A stretch of DNA of 64,000 nucleotides from Bog-756 sp963756515 (GTDB taxonomy: Bacteria; Actinomycetota; Acidimicrobiia; Acidimicrobiales; RAAP-2): positions 310,001 through 374,000 of the forward strand of contig CAVWNV010000002.1 in the NCBI GenBank assembly GCA_963756515.1, read 5' to 3'. Below are positions 34,379 to 45,321 of the stretch, piece after piece. A model generated the notes under the pieces. It was given only the letters and a program-made list of their open reading frames with translations. It searched no databases and was not told the origin of the DNA. A program made the position numbers and the translations under genes. Every line of letters begins with the position of its first letter. Within the stretch, counting starts at the first letter, position 1.

Positions 34379-36523
34379 TCAGGCCTCGGCGGTGACGCGG
34401 GTCAGGAACGCCTCGACCTCCTGCCGGTCCACCGTCCGCTTCATGGGTGGCACCCGGGCCAGCAGTGCACCCCGGTAGCTGGCCGTGGCCAGACGACTGT
34501 CCAGTACGGCCACGACTCCACGGTCGTGCGCCGACCGGATCAGACGCCCCGCTCCCTGGGCCAACAGGGTGCCGGCCCGGGGCAGGTCGACCAGACGGAA
34601 GGCCCCGGCCCCGGCGCGCTCCCGACGGGCGTCCAGCACCGGCTCGTCCGGACGCGGGAACGGGATCCGGTCCACGGTCACCAGGCTCAGGGTGCGGCCC
34701 GGGACGTCGACTCCCTGCCAGAAACCCAGAGTGGCGAAGAGGCACGTGCTCTCGTCGTCGCGGAACGCCTCCACCAGGGCCGGTTTGGGCAGGTCGGACT
34801 GGGCCAGGACCGGGACGTCCAGGCGGTCCCGCAGCGCCTCCACCGCGGCCCGCATCGACCGCCAACTGGTGAACAGGGCCAGGGTGCGGCCGCCGGCCGC
34901 GGTGATCAGCGCCGCCAGCTCGTCGTGGAGGGCGGGTTCCGACTCGGGCCGTCGGCGGTCCGGCAGTGCGCGGGCCACGTACAGCAGGGCATGGTCCCGA
35001 TAGTCGAACGGACTTCCGACGTCGAGCTCGTCGTACTCGCCGGCGGGCAGTCCGAGCCGCTCGCCCAGCCCCAGCGGGACGGTGGCCGACGTGAGCACCC
35101 CGGTCACCTCCCCCCACAATCGCTCCGACAGCAGCGGGCCCACGTCGATGGGCGAGACCCGGAGGCTGGGGGAGCGGTCCCCACCGTCCACCCAGGCCAC
35201 CTCGTCGTCGGTGAGGGCGGAGAGCCGGCCCAGGTCGGCGGCCAGGTGGCCGGCGGCCAGCAGGGCGCGGTCCCGCCGGGACCTCGAGGAGTTGGACTCG
35301 TTGTCCCCCGCCTCCCGCTCGGCCTGGCGGAGGCGGTCGACGACCCGGCCCACCCGACCGGTGGCCAGGGCCAACACCTGGTCGAGACCCACCTCGGCGC
35401 CCGGTGGCGCCACCGCCACCGGCCCCGGTGGCGCCGCGGTCATGGCGAGACCGAGCTCGAGGGTGTCCGGGGGCTCACCCGGACCGGACCGCTCCGGGGA
35501 CCCGTCTCCGGGCACCAGCGTGTGGCTCGGGACCCGCCGGCCGGCCAGGGGGCGGAGCACCCGTTGGAGGAGCTCGGACACCTCGCCCACCCCGTCGATG
35601 TCGGCGGCGGCCCCGGCCGCTCCCAGGTCGACCAGGGGCCGGACCGACGCGGCCAGGGCCCGGAAGCGGCCCGGGCCGATCTCCACCCCGAGGCAGTCGG
35701 TCATGACCTCCTCGACTTCGTGGGCCTCGTCGAACACCACCACCTGGTGGGGCGGGAGCACGGCCCCACCGCTGGCCAGATGGGCGCCGTACAGGTGGGT
35801 GTTGACCACCACCACGTCGGCCTCCGCGGCCCGGGACCGGGCATCCTCGGCGAAGCAGTTCCGGCCCGACGGGCAACGGAAGGCCCCCGGACACTCGCGG
35901 GCCGAGGTCGAGACAGCCGCCCAGGCCCGGAAGTGGGGCTCGAACTCGAGCTCGGCCCGGTCCCCCGTGGTCGTGGTGTCGGCCCACCGCACCAACCTGG
36001 TGACCTGCTCGCCGAGATGACCCACGGAGCCGGGGTCGGGTGCCGTGCCGCCGACCGACTGCTCGGCCCCGACAGTGCCGGTGGTGTCGATCGGATCGGG
36101 AGTGAGTGGGTCGTCGGCGTCAGGGGGGGCGGCAGGGTCGGGAGGGAGTGTCATCTGCTCGCCGCGTCCGCCGATCTCGGCCACGCGCTGCCGGCAGACG
36201 TAGTTGCTACGACCCTTGAGCACGGCGAACGTGAACTTCCGGTCGACGGTGGCCGCCACCTGGGGCAGATCGTTATGGGCCAGCTGGTCCTGGAGGGCCT
36301 TGGTGGCGGTGGCCACCACCACCCGTTGGCCGGAGAGGGCCGCCGGCACCAGGTAGGCCAGCGACTTGCCGGTGCCGGTGCCGGCCTGCACCACCAGATG
36401 ACGGTGCTCGGCCATGGCGCGGCCCACCGACTCGGCCATCCGGCCCTGCCCGTCGCGGCTCTCGCCGCCGCCGGGGAGCGACGCCGCCACCTCGGCCAGC
36501 GTGGTGGTCACGTCGTGGGCCAT
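34379..36523 (-). CDS. DinG-type ATP-dependent DNA helicase
   Basis: A 714-residue superfamily 2 helicase of the XPD/DinG group. It has Walker A A-G-T-G-T-G-K-S and the DEAH box V-F-D-E-A-H-E-V. Four cysteines fit an iron-sulfur cluster: one in S-N-Y-V-C-R-Q-R, then the cluster C-P-G-A-F-R-C-P-S-G-R-N-C. The C-terminal helicase motifs include F-W-Q-G-V-D-V-P-G and the arginine finger region Q-G-A-G-R-L-I-R. Such enzymes unwind 5'-3' and resolve D-loops, R-loops or G-quadruplexes. TAGGGT ends 6 nt before ATG 36523 (leaderless). An acidic/Pro-rich insert at about 117-160 is unusual. Confidence 0.92.
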   Translation of the reverse strand: MAHDVTTTLAEVAASLPGGGESRDGQGRMAESVGRAMAEHRHLVVQAGTGTGKSLAYLVPAALSGQRVVVATATKALQDQLAHNDLPQVAATVDRKFTFAVLKGRSNYVCRQRVAEIGGRGEQMTLPPDPAAPPDADDPLTPDPIDTTGTVGAEQSVGGTAPDPGSVGHLGEQVTRLVRWADTTTTGDRAELEFEPHFRAWAAVSTSARECPGAFRCPSGRNCFAEDARSRAAEADVVVVNTHLYGAHLASGGAVLPPHQVVVFDEAHEVEEVMTDCLGVEIGPGRFRALAASVRPLVDLGAAGAAADIDGVGEVSELLQRVLRPLAGRRVPSHTLVPGDGSPERSGPGEPPDTLELGLAMTAAPPGPVAVAPPGAEVGLDQVLALATGRVGRVVDRLRQAEREAGDNESNSSRSRRDRALLAAGHLAADLGRLSALTDDEVAWVDGGDRSPSLRVSPIDVGPLLSERLWGEVTGVLTSATVPLGLGERLGLPAGEYDELDVGSPFDYRDHALLYVARALPDRRRPESEPALHDELAALITAAGGRTLALFTSWRSMRAAVEALRDRLDVPVLAQSDLPKPALVEAFRDDESTCLFATLGFWQGVDVPGRTLSLVTVDRIPFPRPDEPVLDARRERAGAGAFRLVDLPRAGTLLAQGAGRLIRSAHDRGVVAVLDSRLATASYRGALLARVPPMKRTVDRQEVEAFLTRVTAEA

Positions 36524-36529
36524 GGACCG

Positions 36530-36535
36530 ACCCTA
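36530..36535 (-). promoter_or_regulatory. -10 box of leaderless type, helicase gene
   Basis: TAGGGT on the minus strand, 6 nt before ATG 36523. Confidence 0.45.
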
Positions 36536-36578
36536 TCGGTGCCTCCGGCGGGGCCCCGACGACTCAGGGCCACTCGAC

Positions 36579-37337
36579 TCAGTGCCACTCGACGGCCAGG
36601 CCCACCGCCACGCCCAGGCCTACGATCACGATCACCCAGCGCAGGAGCGGGGCCGGCAGCCGACGACCGTAGCGTCCCCCGACCTGGCCGCCGATGATCG
36701 AGCCGGCGGCGATGAGGGCCGCCACCGACCACGAGATGTGCGTGGAGGCGATGAAGATCAGCCCGGCCACGCCGTTGACCACCAGAGCCAGGACGTTCTT
36801 GGCGGCGTTGAGGCGTTGGAGATCGTCGTCGATGAAGATGGCCAGCAGGGCGATCAGGATCACTCCCTGGGCGGCGCCGAAGTAGCCGCCGTAGACCCCG
36901 GTGAGGTAGACGCCGACCAGCAGACCGGCGCCGCCGTGGGTGGTGGGGCGGCCCCGGCTCTCGAGCCCGGCCCGCATCCGGGGCTGGGCCGCCATCAGGA
37001 GGGCGGCCACGGCGATGAGGACCGGGACGACCGCCTTGAACACGCTGTGGGGCAGGGACAGCAGCAGCACGGCACCGGACAGCCCTCCGAGCAGGGAGGC
37101 CGATCCCAGCCGCACCAGCCGCGGCCGTTGGCCCACCAGCTCGTGCCGGTAGGCCACGACGCCGCTCACGCTGCCGGGGACCAACCCGACCGTGTTGGAC
37201 ACGTTGGCCAGCACCGGGGGATAGCCCAGGGCCAACAGGATCGGGAAGGTGATGAGCGAGCCCGATCCCACGATCACGTTGACCGTCCCGGCGGCCAGGC
37301 CGGCAGCGAAGATGGCCAGGGCGGCCTGCAGGGACAT
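36579..37337 (-). CDS. TSUP-family membrane transporter (TauE/SafE-like)
   Basis: A 252-residue protein with about eight hydrophobic helices in two repeats. The N-terminal repeat has A-A-G-L-A-A-G-T-V-N-V-I-V-G-S-G-S-L-I-T-F-P and the C-terminal repeat G-G-Y-F-G-A-A-Q-G-V-I-L-I-A-L-L. The family exports or imports sulfite, sulfoacetate or other small anions; the substrate is unknown. It starts at ATG 37337 without a clear ribosome site or standard -10, and is divergent from uppS. A second, unrelated-looking TSUP gene lies at 53395. Confidence 0.88.
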   Translation of the reverse strand: MSLQAALAIFAAGLAAGTVNVIVGSGSLITFPILLALGYPPVLANVSNTVGLVPGSVSGVVAYRHELVGQRPRLVRLGSASLLGGLSGAVLLLSLPHSVFKAVVPVLIAVAALLMAAQPRMRAGLESRGRPTTHGGAGLLVGVYLTGVYGGYFGAAQGVILIALLAIFIDDDLQRLNAAKNVLALVVNGVAGLIFIASTHISWSVAALIAAGSIIGGQVGGRYGRRLPAPLLRWVIVIVGLGVAVGLAVEWH

Positions 37338-37446
37338 GGGGAGGGTCTAGCGCCCCGAACGCGGGCCCTCAACCAACGGCTCCGTCGATCGCCCGCGACC
37401 GGGCCGCGCCGCCACCGCCGGGCACGGGGTCACGGTACGGAGGCGA

Positions 37447-37452
37447 TAGGTT
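37447..37452 (+). promoter_or_regulatory. -10 box of leaderless type, uppS
   Basis: TAGGTT, 6 nt before GTG 37459. Confidence 0.5.
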
Positions 37453-37458
37453 CGCAGG

Positions 37459-38223
37459 GTGGAATCGGATGAGCGTCGGCCCCAACCGGTCAGCCCGAGC
37501 CCGGTCGTGTCGGTCGCCGATCTCGCCGGCGGACCGATCCCCGCCCACGTGGCCTGCGTCATGGACGGGAACGGCCGGTGGGCGGCCCGTCGCGGCCTAC
37601 CCCGGACCGAGGGGCATGCGGCCGGGGAGGCCGCACTGCTCGATGCCGTGGAGGGCGCCCTCGAGCTCGGCATCCCGTGGATCACCATGTACGCCTTCTC
37701 GACGGAGAACTGGCGCCGTCCGGCCGACGAGGTCCGTTATCTGATGGGGTTCAACGAGAGCCTGCTGGTACGCCGCCGGGACGAGCTCCACGACAAGGGT
37801 GTCCGGATCCGGTTCGCCGGGCGACGCGACTGGCGGGTGCCCAAGCGGGTGTTGCGGCGCATGGACGAGTCGATCGAGCTGACGGCCGGTAACCGCCGCT
37901 GCACGCTGACCATGGCCTTCAACTACGGCGGCCGGGCCGAGATCGTCGACGCCGTCCACCGACTGGTGTCCGAAGGTGTACCCGCCGACAAGGTGAACGA
38001 GAAGGCCATCCGCTCCCGCCTCTACTTTCCCGACCAGCCCGACCCCGACCTGGTCATCCGGACCTCCGGCGAGCACCGGATCTCCAACTTCCTGCTCTGG
38101 CAGCTGGCCTACAGCGAGCTGGTGTTCGACGACGTGCTCTGGCCCGACTTCCGCCGGACCCACCTGTTCGGGGCGGTGCGCGACTTCCAGCAGCGCCAAC
38201 GCCGCTACGGTGGCGTGCAGTGA
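37459..38223 (+). CDS. uppS: Polyprenyl diphosphate synthase (UppS/cis-prenyltransferase)
   Basis: A 254-residue cis-prenyltransferase. The catalytic start is V-M-D-G-N-G-R-W-A (Asp/Asn-Gly-Arg), then G-H-A-A-G, Y-A-F-S-T-E-N-W-R-R-P and the C-terminal P-D-L-V-I-R-T-S-G-E-H-R-I-S-N-F. It condenses isopentenyl diphosphate into the polyprenyl carrier used for peptidoglycan and the surface glycans whose genes lie nearby. The start is leaderless-type GTG. It is followed through overlapping starts by a small membrane protein gene and recO. Confidence 0.95.
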   Translation: MESDERRPQPVSPSPVVSVADLAGGPIPAHVACVMDGNGRWAARRGLPRTEGHAAGEAALLDAVEGALELGIPWITMYAFSTENWRRPADEVRYLMGFNESLLVRRRDELHDKGVRIRFAGRRDWRVPKRVLRRMDESIELTAGNRRCTLTMAFNYGGRAEIVDAVHRLVSEGVPADKVNEKAIRSRLYFPDQPDPDLVIRTSGEHRISNFLLWQLAYSELVFDDVLWPDFRRTHLFGAVRDFQQRQRRYGGVQ

Positions 38224-38588
38224 ACGCCACCCGGGACCCGGCCCCCCGGAGCGGCCGACCTACCAGACGGAGCCCCGGCGACACCGGAGGTGTCTGGATC
38301 GTCACCGGCATCGTGCTCGGGCTCCTGGTCTACGCCGGCATGGTGCTGATGCTGGTGGCCGGTTTCTCCGGCGTGGCGCCGATGGTCGTGATCCCACCGG
38401 TACTGCTGGCCCTCATCGCCGCCAACAACCTGCTCGGGGGAGGGCGGACCCACGGACGGTCGTCGGGCCGACCGGTGGGCCAGGGGCAGGCCCCGCTGTC
38501 GTCCAGCGGCCCCAACGGATCCGTGGCCGGCGACGGGCTCCCGCCGTCGGGGGACTCCCTCCATGAGGGGCCGAGCGGGATCCGATGA
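38220..38588 (+). CDS. Small membrane protein of unknown function
   Basis: A 122-residue protein with a basic, Pro-rich N-terminus and two hydrophobic helices (about 25-48 and 51-68), followed by a Gly/Ser-rich, probably disordered cytoplasmic tail. No family is recognised. GTG 38220 overlaps the uppS stop and its own stop overlaps the recO start, so it belongs to the uppS-recO operon. That coupling on both sides is the main reason to accept it as real. Confidence 0.65.
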   Translation: MNATRDPAPRSGRPTRRSPGDTGGVWIVTGIVLGLLVYAGMVLMLVAGFSGVAPMVVIPPVLLALIAANNLLGGGRTHGRSSGRPVGQGQAPLSSSGPNGSVAGDGLPPSGDSLHEGPSGIR

Positions 38589-39310
38589 CCCTCTTCCGGG
38601 ACCGGGGCATGGTGCTCCGCACCATCCGACTGGGCGAGGCGGACCGGATCGTCACCCTGATGACCGAGCAGAACGGCAAGGTCCGGGCCGTGGCCAAGGG
38701 CGTGCGCCGGACCACGTCCAAGTTCGGGTCCCGTCTGGAGCCGCTGAGCCACGTGGCCCTGCTCGGTTGGCAGGGTCGCGGCGATCTCGACATCGTGAAC
38801 CAGGTCGAGGTCATCGACACCAACCGCGCCGTGCGCGAGGACCTCGACCGCATGTCGGCGGCCATGTCGATGCTGGAGGTGGTCGACCAGATCGGCCAGG
38901 AGCGACACGGCAACCCGCGCCTGTACGGGATGCTGGTCGGTGCCGTCGCCGCCCTGGCGGAACGGGCGTCGCCGATGGTGGCGCCGGCCTTCTTCCTGAA
39001 GGTACTGGCGTTGGAGGGATCCGCCCCCGTGCTCGACATGTGCGTGTCGTGCGGCCAGGAGGACCCCGACCTCCTGGTGGCGTTCGACCTCGTGGAGGGA
39101 GGCGTCCTGTGCCGGAGCTGTCGGAGGGGACGGCCACTGTCGCCCGGTGGACTCGTCCTCCTCCGCCGCACGCTCGGAGGAGGACTGGCCGGGGTCCTGG
39201 CCGAGCCCCGCTCCGCCCTCACCGACGAGGTGACCGCCCTGGCCACCGAGGCCATGGAGGCCCATCTCGACCGCCGGCTGCGCTCGGTCCGGTCGAGCCA
39301 GGTGTCGTGA
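38585..39310 (+). CDS. recO: DNA repair protein RecO
   Basis: A 241-residue RecO. The N-terminal OB fold (G-M-V-L-R-T-I-R-L-G-E-A-D-R-I-V-T-L) is followed by a helical domain with a zinc site C-V-S-C-G and C-R-S-C near 147-182. RecO loads RecA onto SSB-coated single-stranded DNA in the RecFOR pathway. ATG 38585 overlaps the upstream stop (ATGA). The photolyase gene begins one base after its stop, which puts two repair genes in one operon. Confidence 0.94.
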   Translation: MTLFRDRGMVLRTIRLGEADRIVTLMTEQNGKVRAVAKGVRRTTSKFGSRLEPLSHVALLGWQGRGDLDIVNQVEVIDTNRAVREDLDRMSAAMSMLEVVDQIGQERHGNPRLYGMLVGAVAALAERASPMVAPAFFLKVLALEGSAPVLDMCVSCGQEDPDLLVAFDLVEGGVLCRSCRRGRPLSPGGLVLLRRTLGGGLAGVLAEPRSALTDEVTALATEAMEAHLDRRLRSVRSSQVS

Positions 39311-39311
39311 C

Positions 39312-40733
39312 ATGGCCGGCGGCACCGGCCGGACCACCGTCATCTGGTTCCGGCGCGACCTGAGGACCGCCGACCATCCGGCCCTGGCCGCGGCGGTCGA
39401 GGAGGCCTCGGCGTCGGGGGGGCGCGTGGCGCCATTGTTCGTGGCCGACCCGGTCCTGCTGGCGCGGGCCGGGGCCAACCGCCGCTCGTTCCTGGGCTCG
39501 TCGCTGGAGTCCCTCGACGAGGGACTGGACGGCCGCCTGGCGCTGCGCCGGGGCCGGCCGGACCAGGTGGTGCCGGCCTTCGCCGCCGAGGTGGGGGCCC
39601 GCACTGTCTTCGCCACCGGGGACGCCGCCCCCTACGGGCGCGGGCGGGACGCCGGGGTGGGGACGGCGCTGGCCGCGGTCGGCGCCCGGCTGGCCCTGGT
39701 CGGGTCACCCTATGCCGTCTCGCCGGGACGGGTCCGTTCCGGCGGCGGGCGCCCCTATCGCGTCTTCACCGCCTTCCGGCGCGGGTGGTCGGCGGTCGGC
39801 TGGCCGCGGCCATCGGGGCCGCCGGTCGGGGCCCGTTACGTGGACGCCGGGTCGACGACCACTCCGGCCGAGATCGGATCGGTCCCGGACTCGCCCCACC
39901 TGCCCGAGGCCGGTGAGACATCGGCCGAGTCGGCCCTGCAGGCCTTCCTCGACGGCCCGGTCGGGCGCTACGCAGAGGACCGTGACCGAGCTGACCGGGA
40001 CGGGACCTCGCGCCTCTCGCCCTACCTGCGGTTCGGGACCCTCCACCCCCGCCAGATCCTGGCCCGGCTCGCGCCCGGCCCGGGCACCGACAGCTACCGG
40101 TCGGAGCTGGCCTGGCGCGAGTTCTACGCCGACGTGCTGTGGCACCACCCGGGATCGGCCTGGGAGCCGTTGCAACCGGTCGGGCGCGAGGTGCGTTGGG
40201 ACACCGGGGCCCGGGCCGACCAGCGGTTCGAGGCCTGGTCCGCCGGTCAGACCGGGTTCCCGTTGGTCGACGCCGGCATGCGCCAGCTCCGGGCCGAGGG
40301 GTGGATGCACAACCGGGTCCGGATGGTGTCCGCGTCCTTTCTGGTCAAGGACCTCCACCTCGACTGGCGCCGGGGAGCCCGACACTTCCTCGACCTGCTG
40401 GTCGACGGGGACCTGGCCTCGAACAACCACGGGTGGCAGTGGGTGGCCGGCACCGGCACCGACGCCGCGCCGTTCCATCGGGTCTTCAACCCCGTGCGAC
40501 AGGCCGAACGGTTCGATCCCGACGGCGCCTATATCGGCCGCTACGTCCCCGAAGCCGGGGGCTTCGGCTACCCGGCTCCCATCGTGGACCATGCCGCCGA
40601 GCGGTCCGAGGCCCTGGCCCGGTGGGAGGAGGCCCGGCTGGCCGTGGCCCACGGTGCGGCGGATCGAGCGGTCACCGATCCCGCCGACAGGACGGTGACC
40701 GGCCCGGCCGGCACCGGCAACGGGGACCGGTGA
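39312..40733 (+). CDS. Deoxyribodipyrimidine photolyase (cryptochrome/photolyase family)
   Basis: A 473-residue flavoprotein. The N-terminal antenna domain begins V-I-W-F-R-R-D-L-R-T-A-D-H-P-A-L. The C-terminal FAD domain contains R-L-S-P-Y-L-R-F-G, W-R-E-F-Y-A-D, the signature segment beginning T-G-F-P-L-V-D-A-G-M-R-Q-L, N-R-V-R-M-V-S-A-S-F-L-V-K-D, and W-Q-W-V-A-G-T-G-T-D. It repairs UV-induced pyrimidine dimers with blue light; class I CPD photolyase is the likeliest type. It overlaps hemW by the GTGA at 40730. Confidence 0.93.
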   Translation: MAGGTGRTTVIWFRRDLRTADHPALAAAVEEASASGGRVAPLFVADPVLLARAGANRRSFLGSSLESLDEGLDGRLALRRGRPDQVVPAFAAEVGARTVFATGDAAPYGRGRDAGVGTALAAVGARLALVGSPYAVSPGRVRSGGGRPYRVFTAFRRGWSAVGWPRPSGPPVGARYVDAGSTTTPAEIGSVPDSPHLPEAGETSAESALQAFLDGPVGRYAEDRDRADRDGTSRLSPYLRFGTLHPRQILARLAPGPGTDSYRSELAWREFYADVLWHHPGSAWEPLQPVGREVRWDTGARADQRFEAWSAGQTGFPLVDAGMRQLRAEGWMHNRVRMVSASFLVKDLHLDWRRGARHFLDLLVDGDLASNNHGWQWVAGTGTDAAPFHRVFNPVRQAERFDPDGAYIGRYVPEAGGFGYPAPIVDHAAERSEALARWEEARLAVAHGAADRAVTDPADRTVTGPAGTGNGDR

Positions 40734-41863
40734 GCATCTCCCGCCCGTTCGGGGTCTACGTCCACGTCCCGTTCTGCCGGTTCCGGTGTGACTACTGCGC
40801 CTTCGCCACCTACACCGACCGGGACCACCTGATGGGTGACTACGCCGAGGCGTGTGTGACCGAGATCGAACGGGCCGGGTCCGACGGGAGCCTGCCGCCA
40901 GCCTCCTCGGTGTTCCTCGGGGGAGGGACGCCGTCCCGGATGCCGGCCGACTCCCTGGTCGGGATACTCGCCGCCATCCCGCGGCGGCGGGGGCCGAGGT
41001 CACGGTGGAGTGCAATCCCGAGGACGCCCACCCCGACCGGTTGGCCACGTACCGGGACGCCGGGGTGACCCGCATCTCACTGGGGGTCCAGTCCACCGTG
41101 CCCCACGTGCTGACCGGCTTGGGCCGCCACCACGGCAGCGACGAGGTCGCCGGCGCGGCCCGTGCCGTGGCCGCGGCCGGGTTCGACTCGTGGAGCATGG
41201 ACCTGATCATCGGGGGCGCGGGAGAGCGCGACGCCGACTGGGAGCGGAGCCTTCGACGACGTTCTCGACCTGGCCAGCCCGCCGCCCCACGTCAGCGCCT
41301 ACGCACTCACGGTGGAGGCCGGGACCCCACTGGCGTCGGATCCGGGCCGCCATCCCGACGACGACGTGATGGCCGGACGGTACGAGCGGGCCGACCGCAT
41401 CCTCGGTGACGCCGGGTACCGGTGGGAGGAGATCTCGAACTGGGCCCGGCCGGGCCACGAGTGCCGGCACAACGGCCTCTACTGGGACCAGGGCGACTAT
41501 CGGGGCATCGGCTCGGCCGCCCACTCGCACCGGGCCGGCCGTCGCTGGTGGAACGTGCGGACACCGGACCGCTACGTGGCCGCGGTGGAGGCCGGTCGGT
41601 CACCGATGGCCGGGGAGGAGGTGCTGACCGCCCAACAGCGGGAGTTCGAGTGTCTGTCCCTCCGGCTGCGCACTCCGGCTGGCGTCCCTCTCGACGCGCT
41701 CCCCGACCATCCGGACCTCGACGGCCTGGTGGAACGGGCGGCGGGGCGGGCCGTCCTCACGTTGCGGGGACGGCTGCTGGCCAACGCCGTGACCACCCGG
41801 CTCGTGACCGGGGGGGCGGACGGGGCCGGGGCCCTGGCGGCACCCGGTACCATGCGTCCCTGA
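40730..41863 (+). pseudogene. hemW: HemW-like radical SAM protein interrupted by two compensating frameshifts
   Basis: The full-length protein would have about 377 residues, normal for HemW (heme chaperone, formerly called oxygen-independent coproporphyrinogen oxidase-like). The radical-SAM Cys motif C-R-F-R-C-D-Y-C and the F-L-G-G-G-T-P-S motif are in the first frame. At the G5 run 40989-40993 one base seems missing, and A-E-V-T-V-E-C-N-P-E-D, I-S-L-G-V-Q-S and D-L-I-I-G continue in a second frame. At 41252-41253 an extra T returns reading to the first frame (D-D-V-L-D-L-A, P-P-H-V-S-A-Y-A-L-T-V-E, then the HemW C-terminal domain). All motifs survive, so sequence error is more likely than decay. 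GTG 40730 overlaps the photolyase stop. Confidence 0.8.
41848..41853 (+). promoter_or_regulatory. -10 box of leaderless type near the glyS start
   Basis: TACCAT, 9 nt before an ATG at 41863. That ATG is out of frame with the glyS reading from 41922, which hints at one missing base between them. Confidence 0.35.
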
Positions 41864-41921
41864 TGTCCGCCCCGGAAGCCGCCCCCGACGGCCCGACGCG
41901 GCCGGTCCGACCGCAGACCTC

Positions 41922-43211
<1,290 letters not shown>

Positions 43212-43283
43212 ACCAGCCGTGGGGCCGGATCGACGGCCCGGGCCATCAGCGCGTTACCGCAACGGGTGTGCGAACATCGCGGG

Positions 43284-45317
43284 GTGCGCAGGCCGAGCCG
43301 ATTCACCCCGGCGGCACGGATCGGTGTCGCCCTGGTGGTCCTGGCCGGGCTCACCGGCGCGTTCTCGTTGGTCCTGTCGGGGGATACCTCGGCCCACGCC
43401 GCCACCGTCAATCCCTACCAGGTCACCCTGGTGGCCCGGCAGTGCCCCAACTACACCGACATCATGGCCAACCTGGCCCGCAACAACATCCAGGAGAGCC
43501 AGCAGGACCTCGGACCCGACAGCGTCTACCGCTCGGGCCAGCCCATCTCACCGTCCATCGAAGCTGCCAACGACCCGGAGTGCACGCCGCTGGACGGCTG
43601 GCAGTTCACCTTCGGGAACGGCATCAACGGCCAGACCCCGGGCACCCACCTGTCCCGGGTGTCCAACCCGGTCTCCCCGCCCGTCACCGTGCAGCCGTCG
43701 GTGCCCCTCCTCGATCCCCAGGGCAACCCCACCGGCCAGTCCATCGCCGCCGCCACCACCGTCACCCTGACCTCGTCCCAGGTCACCGCGGCGTTCAACC
43801 ATCAGCTGTGGGTGCAGGGCGGCACGACCACCGACCCCCTGGGCACGGGCACCTTCGGAAGCCGGTATGCCTTCGGTGCCCTCCGGTGCGCCATCGACAA
43901 CCTCAACGGTGACAACGTGGAGTGGGTCGGCTTCCCCTCGGGCCAGACCAACGTCTTCTGCTACTACTACGCCGTCGACCAGACCCCGACACCCGGTACC
44001 GTGATCGTCCGGAAGCAGGTGGCCGCGGCCGAGCCCGAGGCCAACACGTTCCAGTTCCAGGGCAGCGTGTCCTACAACCCCGGCGCCACCCCGAGCCCGG
44101 ACGACAACCCGTTCTCGATCACCGTGCCGGCCAATTCGACCGCTCCGGCGTCGGTGAGCTTCGTCCGTTCCTCGGGCGTGGTGTGGAACTTCACCGAACT
44201 GACCAACCCGGGCTGGGCCGCCCCTTCCGCCCCCGTCTGTACCGGCGGCCCGGTCACCATCTCGGGCGCCTCCGTCTCGCTGACCCTGGCGGCCGGGGCC
44301 ACGGTGACCTGCACCTACACCGACTCGCGCCCGGACCCGCCGTCCAACCCGACCCTGACCGTCCTCAAGCAGACCACCGGGGCGAGCGGTGGTCCGTTCC
44401 AGCTGTCGGTCACCGACCCGTCGGCCACCACCACCCCGCTCGTGGCCACCACCGACGCTCCGGACGACCCGGTGGCGGCCACCCTCGCCGACGGGACCGC
44501 CTTCGCCCCCATCCTGGCGGCGGGGACGTACACCATCTCGGAGGACCTCACCTCGGTCAACAGCGCCGGCGGAGGCAGCTGGGCGCTGTCCAATTTCAAC
44601 TGCGACGGCGAGGCGGGCACCCCGGTGCCCAACAATCCCACCGCCTTCACCTTTGTCTACCCGCCCATCACGCCGCTCCCGGCGCCGGGGGACTCGCTCG
44701 AGTGCACCTTCACCAACGCCTTCACCCCGAGCGGCTCCATCACCATCACCAAGACCACCATCGGGGGCGTGGGTACCACCGACTTCGTCGTCACCCCGGT
44801 GACCGACGACACCGACACCACCGTGCCGGGTGACACCACCGAGCCGGTACTGACCGCCACCACCAGCCAGGCCGGGGTTCCGGTCACCGCCGCGCAGACC
44901 TCGGGCGCCCCGCTCGACCCGCTGGTGCCCGGCCAGTACTCGATCGTGGAGGAAGGACCGCAGGACTCGACCCTGGGCGCGTGGGCCCCGGTCTCCATCG
45001 TGTGCAACGGCGGGTCCACCGATCCGACGTCCTCGGACGTCCTGGTCACCCTGACTCCGGCCGACCCTCACGTGACCTGTGCCTTCACCAACGCCTTCAC
45101 CGCGGTGGCGCAGGCCTCCACCTCCTCGACGACGGTCCCGACCACGGCGGCCCCGGCCACCGGACCGGCCCTCGCCTCCACCGGCGCCGACATCCGACCG
45201 CCCCTGGCCCTGGCCCTGGCTTTGGCTGTGGCCGGGTCGGTCCTCCTCGTCATCGACCGCATCCGGCGGGCCCGTCGGGCCGTGCCCCTGCGCGTGGACG
45301 ACGAGACCCCCGACTGA
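43284..45317 (+). CDS. Secreted LASTG-anchored surface protein with SpaA/DUF5979-like modules
   Basis: A 677-residue export product. An Arg-rich N-terminus and hydrophobic signal segment (A-R-I-G-V-A-L-V-V-L-A-G-L) are followed by an unassigned domain of about 215 residues. Three or four beta-sandwich modules follow, with paired cysteines (V-T-C-T-Y-T-D, L-E-C-T-F-T-N-A-F, V-T-C-A-F-T-N-A-F) and K-Q-T-T-G or K-T-T-I-G starts. The C-terminus has a Thr/Ala linker, L-A-S-T-G (coded 45171-45185), a hydrophobic helix and an Arg-rich tail: a complete cell-wall sorting signal of the class E (LAXTG) kind. The sortase gene follows after 4 nt. GTG 43266 is an alternative start. Confidence 0.82.
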   Translation: MRRPSRFTPAARIGVALVVLAGLTGAFSLVLSGDTSAHAATVNPYQVTLVARQCPNYTDIMANLARNNIQESQQDLGPDSVYRSGQPISPSIEAANDPECTPLDGWQFTFGNGINGQTPGTHLSRVSNPVSPPVTVQPSVPLLDPQGNPTGQSIAAATTVTLTSSQVTAAFNHQLWVQGGTTTDPLGTGTFGSRYAFGALRCAIDNLNGDNVEWVGFPSGQTNVFCYYYAVDQTPTPGTVIVRKQVAAAEPEANTFQFQGSVSYNPGATPSPDDNPFSITVPANSTAPASVSFVRSSGVVWNFTELTNPGWAAPSAPVCTGGPVTISGASVSLTLAAGATVTCTYTDSRPDPPSNPTLTVLKQTTGASGGPFQLSVTDPSATTTPLVATTDAPDDPVAATLADGTAFAPILAAGTYTISEDLTSVNSAGGGSWALSNFNCDGEAGTPVPNNPTAFTFVYPPITPLPAPGDSLECTFTNAFTPSGSITITKTTIGGVGTTDFVVTPVTDDTDTTVPGDTTEPVLTATTSQAGVPVTAAQTSGAPLDPLVPGQYSIVEEGPQDSTLGAWAPVSIVCNGGSTDPTSSDVLVTLTPADPHVTCAFTNAFTAVAQASTSSTTVPTTAAPATGPALASTGADIRPPLALALALAVAGSVLLVIDRIRRARRAVPLRVDDETPD

Positions 45318-45321
45318 CCCG

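Noticed and set aside
34526..36697. 723-codon frame antisense to the DinG-type helicase
   Set aside because: The opposite strand carries all helicase and iron-sulfur motifs.
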